A stretch of DNA of 58,638 bases from contig JAPLHB010000053.1 of assembly GCA_026389845.1 (NCBI GenBank), forward strand, positions 1 to 58,638. The letters are read 5' to 3'. The DNA comes from Chloroflexota bacterium (lineage in GTDB: Bacteria; Chloroflexota; Anaerolineae; CG2-30-64-16). The notes beneath the pieces are model-generated. The model had not been told where the DNA came from. It ran no database searches and saw nothing but the letters and a program-made list of their open reading frames with translations. The translations under genes were made by a program, and so were the position numbers. Positions 58,300-58,638 of the stretch are shown here, piece after piece (positions within the stretch are counted from its first letter, which is position 1; every line of letters starts with the position of its first letter).

Positions 58300-58405
58300 C
58301 TTCAGGCGCTGCTTGCCGCTTCGTGAACCTCTCACACTTCGCTAACACCCCGCGAACGTTGTTCTAACACGGATGCTGGATACTGGATGCTGAAAAGTGG
58401 AGGCT

Positions 58406-58496
58406 CAGTAGATCGCAGTTTCCTTGCAGAGGCGGCTCCCATGCCGCCGGCCCGCAGGCGTGGGAGCCTGCTCTGCTGTCAAATCGCGATCTACTG
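58406..58496. mobile_element. Small inverted-repeat element, family 2 (copy B)
   Basis: A 91-bp element, termini CAGTAGATCGC and GCGATCTACTG, flanked by AGGCT at 58401-58405 and 58497-58501. It is inserted within a heptamer array (GGATGCT/GGATACT before, GGATACTGG and TTCCAGC units after). Confidence 0.85.
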
Positions 58497-58501
58497 AGGC
58501 T

Positions 58502-58556
58502 GGATACTGGAAGCTGGCCGTACCGTGTTCCAGCTTCCAGCTTCCAGCTTCGAGAC
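58502..58556. repeat. TTCCAGC heptamer array
   Basis: Three TTCCAGC units at ~58531-58551, the reverse-complement partner of the GCTGGAT-type units at 58374-58395 and 58502-58516. It lies just before clpB. Confidence 0.7.
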
Positions 58557-58568
58557 TCGGAGGTCACC

Positions 58569-58638
58569 ATGCGACTCGACAAATACACCCAACGCGCCCA
58601 AGAGGCCATCGTGGCGGCCCAGGAAACGGCGCAAACCT
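58569..58638 (+). CDS. clpB: ClpB chaperone, N-terminal start (runs off the window)
   Basis: The first 23 codons (MRLDKYTQRAQEAIVAAQET) match the opening helix of the Clp N domain of ClpB-type disaggregases (M-x-L-x-x-x-T-x-x-A-x-E-A). A strong Shine-Dalgarno sequence (GGAGG) lies 7 bases upstream. The gene continues past the window end, so domain content beyond the N-terminus is not seen. Confidence 0.75.
   Translation, partial: MRLDKYTQRAQEAIVAAQETAQT

Overview
This is a GC-rich, gene-dense bacterial window. The lipoproteins with long Thr/Pro linkers, the RodZ-like and metzincin-FHA surface proteins, the SurE/IlvE/ComEC/ClpB housekeeping set and the heavy load of short dispersed repeats suggest a member of Chloroflexota (Anaerolineae-like). 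That placement is inference from gene style; there is no rRNA or tRNA in the window to test it.

Layout. 136-7788: a HicB-like remnant, a class A penicillin-binding protein, surE, ilvE, a bPH/DUF1648-type membrane protein and a GT2 glycosyltransferase. 8299-12360: a phosphonate-type ABC importer (phnD, phnC and a double-length phnE). 12770-24251: a secreted metzincin-FHA protein, a toxin-antitoxin remnant, a DedA-TrmA fusion, a spermidine-synthase-like membrane protein, a DUF333 lipoprotein and ComEC. 24438-27590: a HAD phosphatase, a deoxyhypusine-synthase-like protein and a PfkB/HldE-type sugar kinase. 27661-32915: a three-gene molybdenum hydroxylase operon whose FAD subunit carries an inserted GltD-like module. 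33185-37153: a divergently oriented iron/thiamine/polyamine-type ABC importer. 37456-45889: Nudix, amidase, RodZ-like, a broken rimO, DUF1232, a Helicase_C_3 protein and a VWA lipoprotein.

The standout is 46154-57046: a co-oriented cluster encoding an HTH-TM-TPR protein, a NACHT ATPase ending in a formylglycine-generating-enzyme (FGE/C-type-lectin) domain, a reverse transcriptase, an Avd-like helical-bundle protein, a template repeat, a second NACHT-FGE protein and a caspase-like protease. One template repeat (52265-52384) matches two variable repeats at the 3' ends of the two NACHT-FGE genes. They differ by 19 and 18 substitutions, every one at a template adenine. This is a complete diversity-generating retroelement (DGR) with two targets. 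The N-terminus of the first NACHT protein and the C-terminus of the caspase share a glycine/valine-rich motif (17 of 24 residues identical), and a looser version lies before the second NACHT domain. I infer a sensor-to-protease pathway in which the retroelement diversifies the recognition surface and the shared motif passes the signal to the caspase, like an immune or self/non-self death switch.

The second theme is repeats. There is a ~210-240 bp inverted-repeat element with exact 8-bp target duplications (three full and three partial copies), a 91-bp element with 5-bp target duplications (two copies), several hairpin families, and many different tandem arrays that nearly all have a 7-bp (a few 8-bp) period and often occur as inverted pairs. 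Several have inserted in frame into genes; one carries a stop codon that splits rimO, another replaced the C-terminus of a PIN toxin. The window ends in the first codons of clpB.
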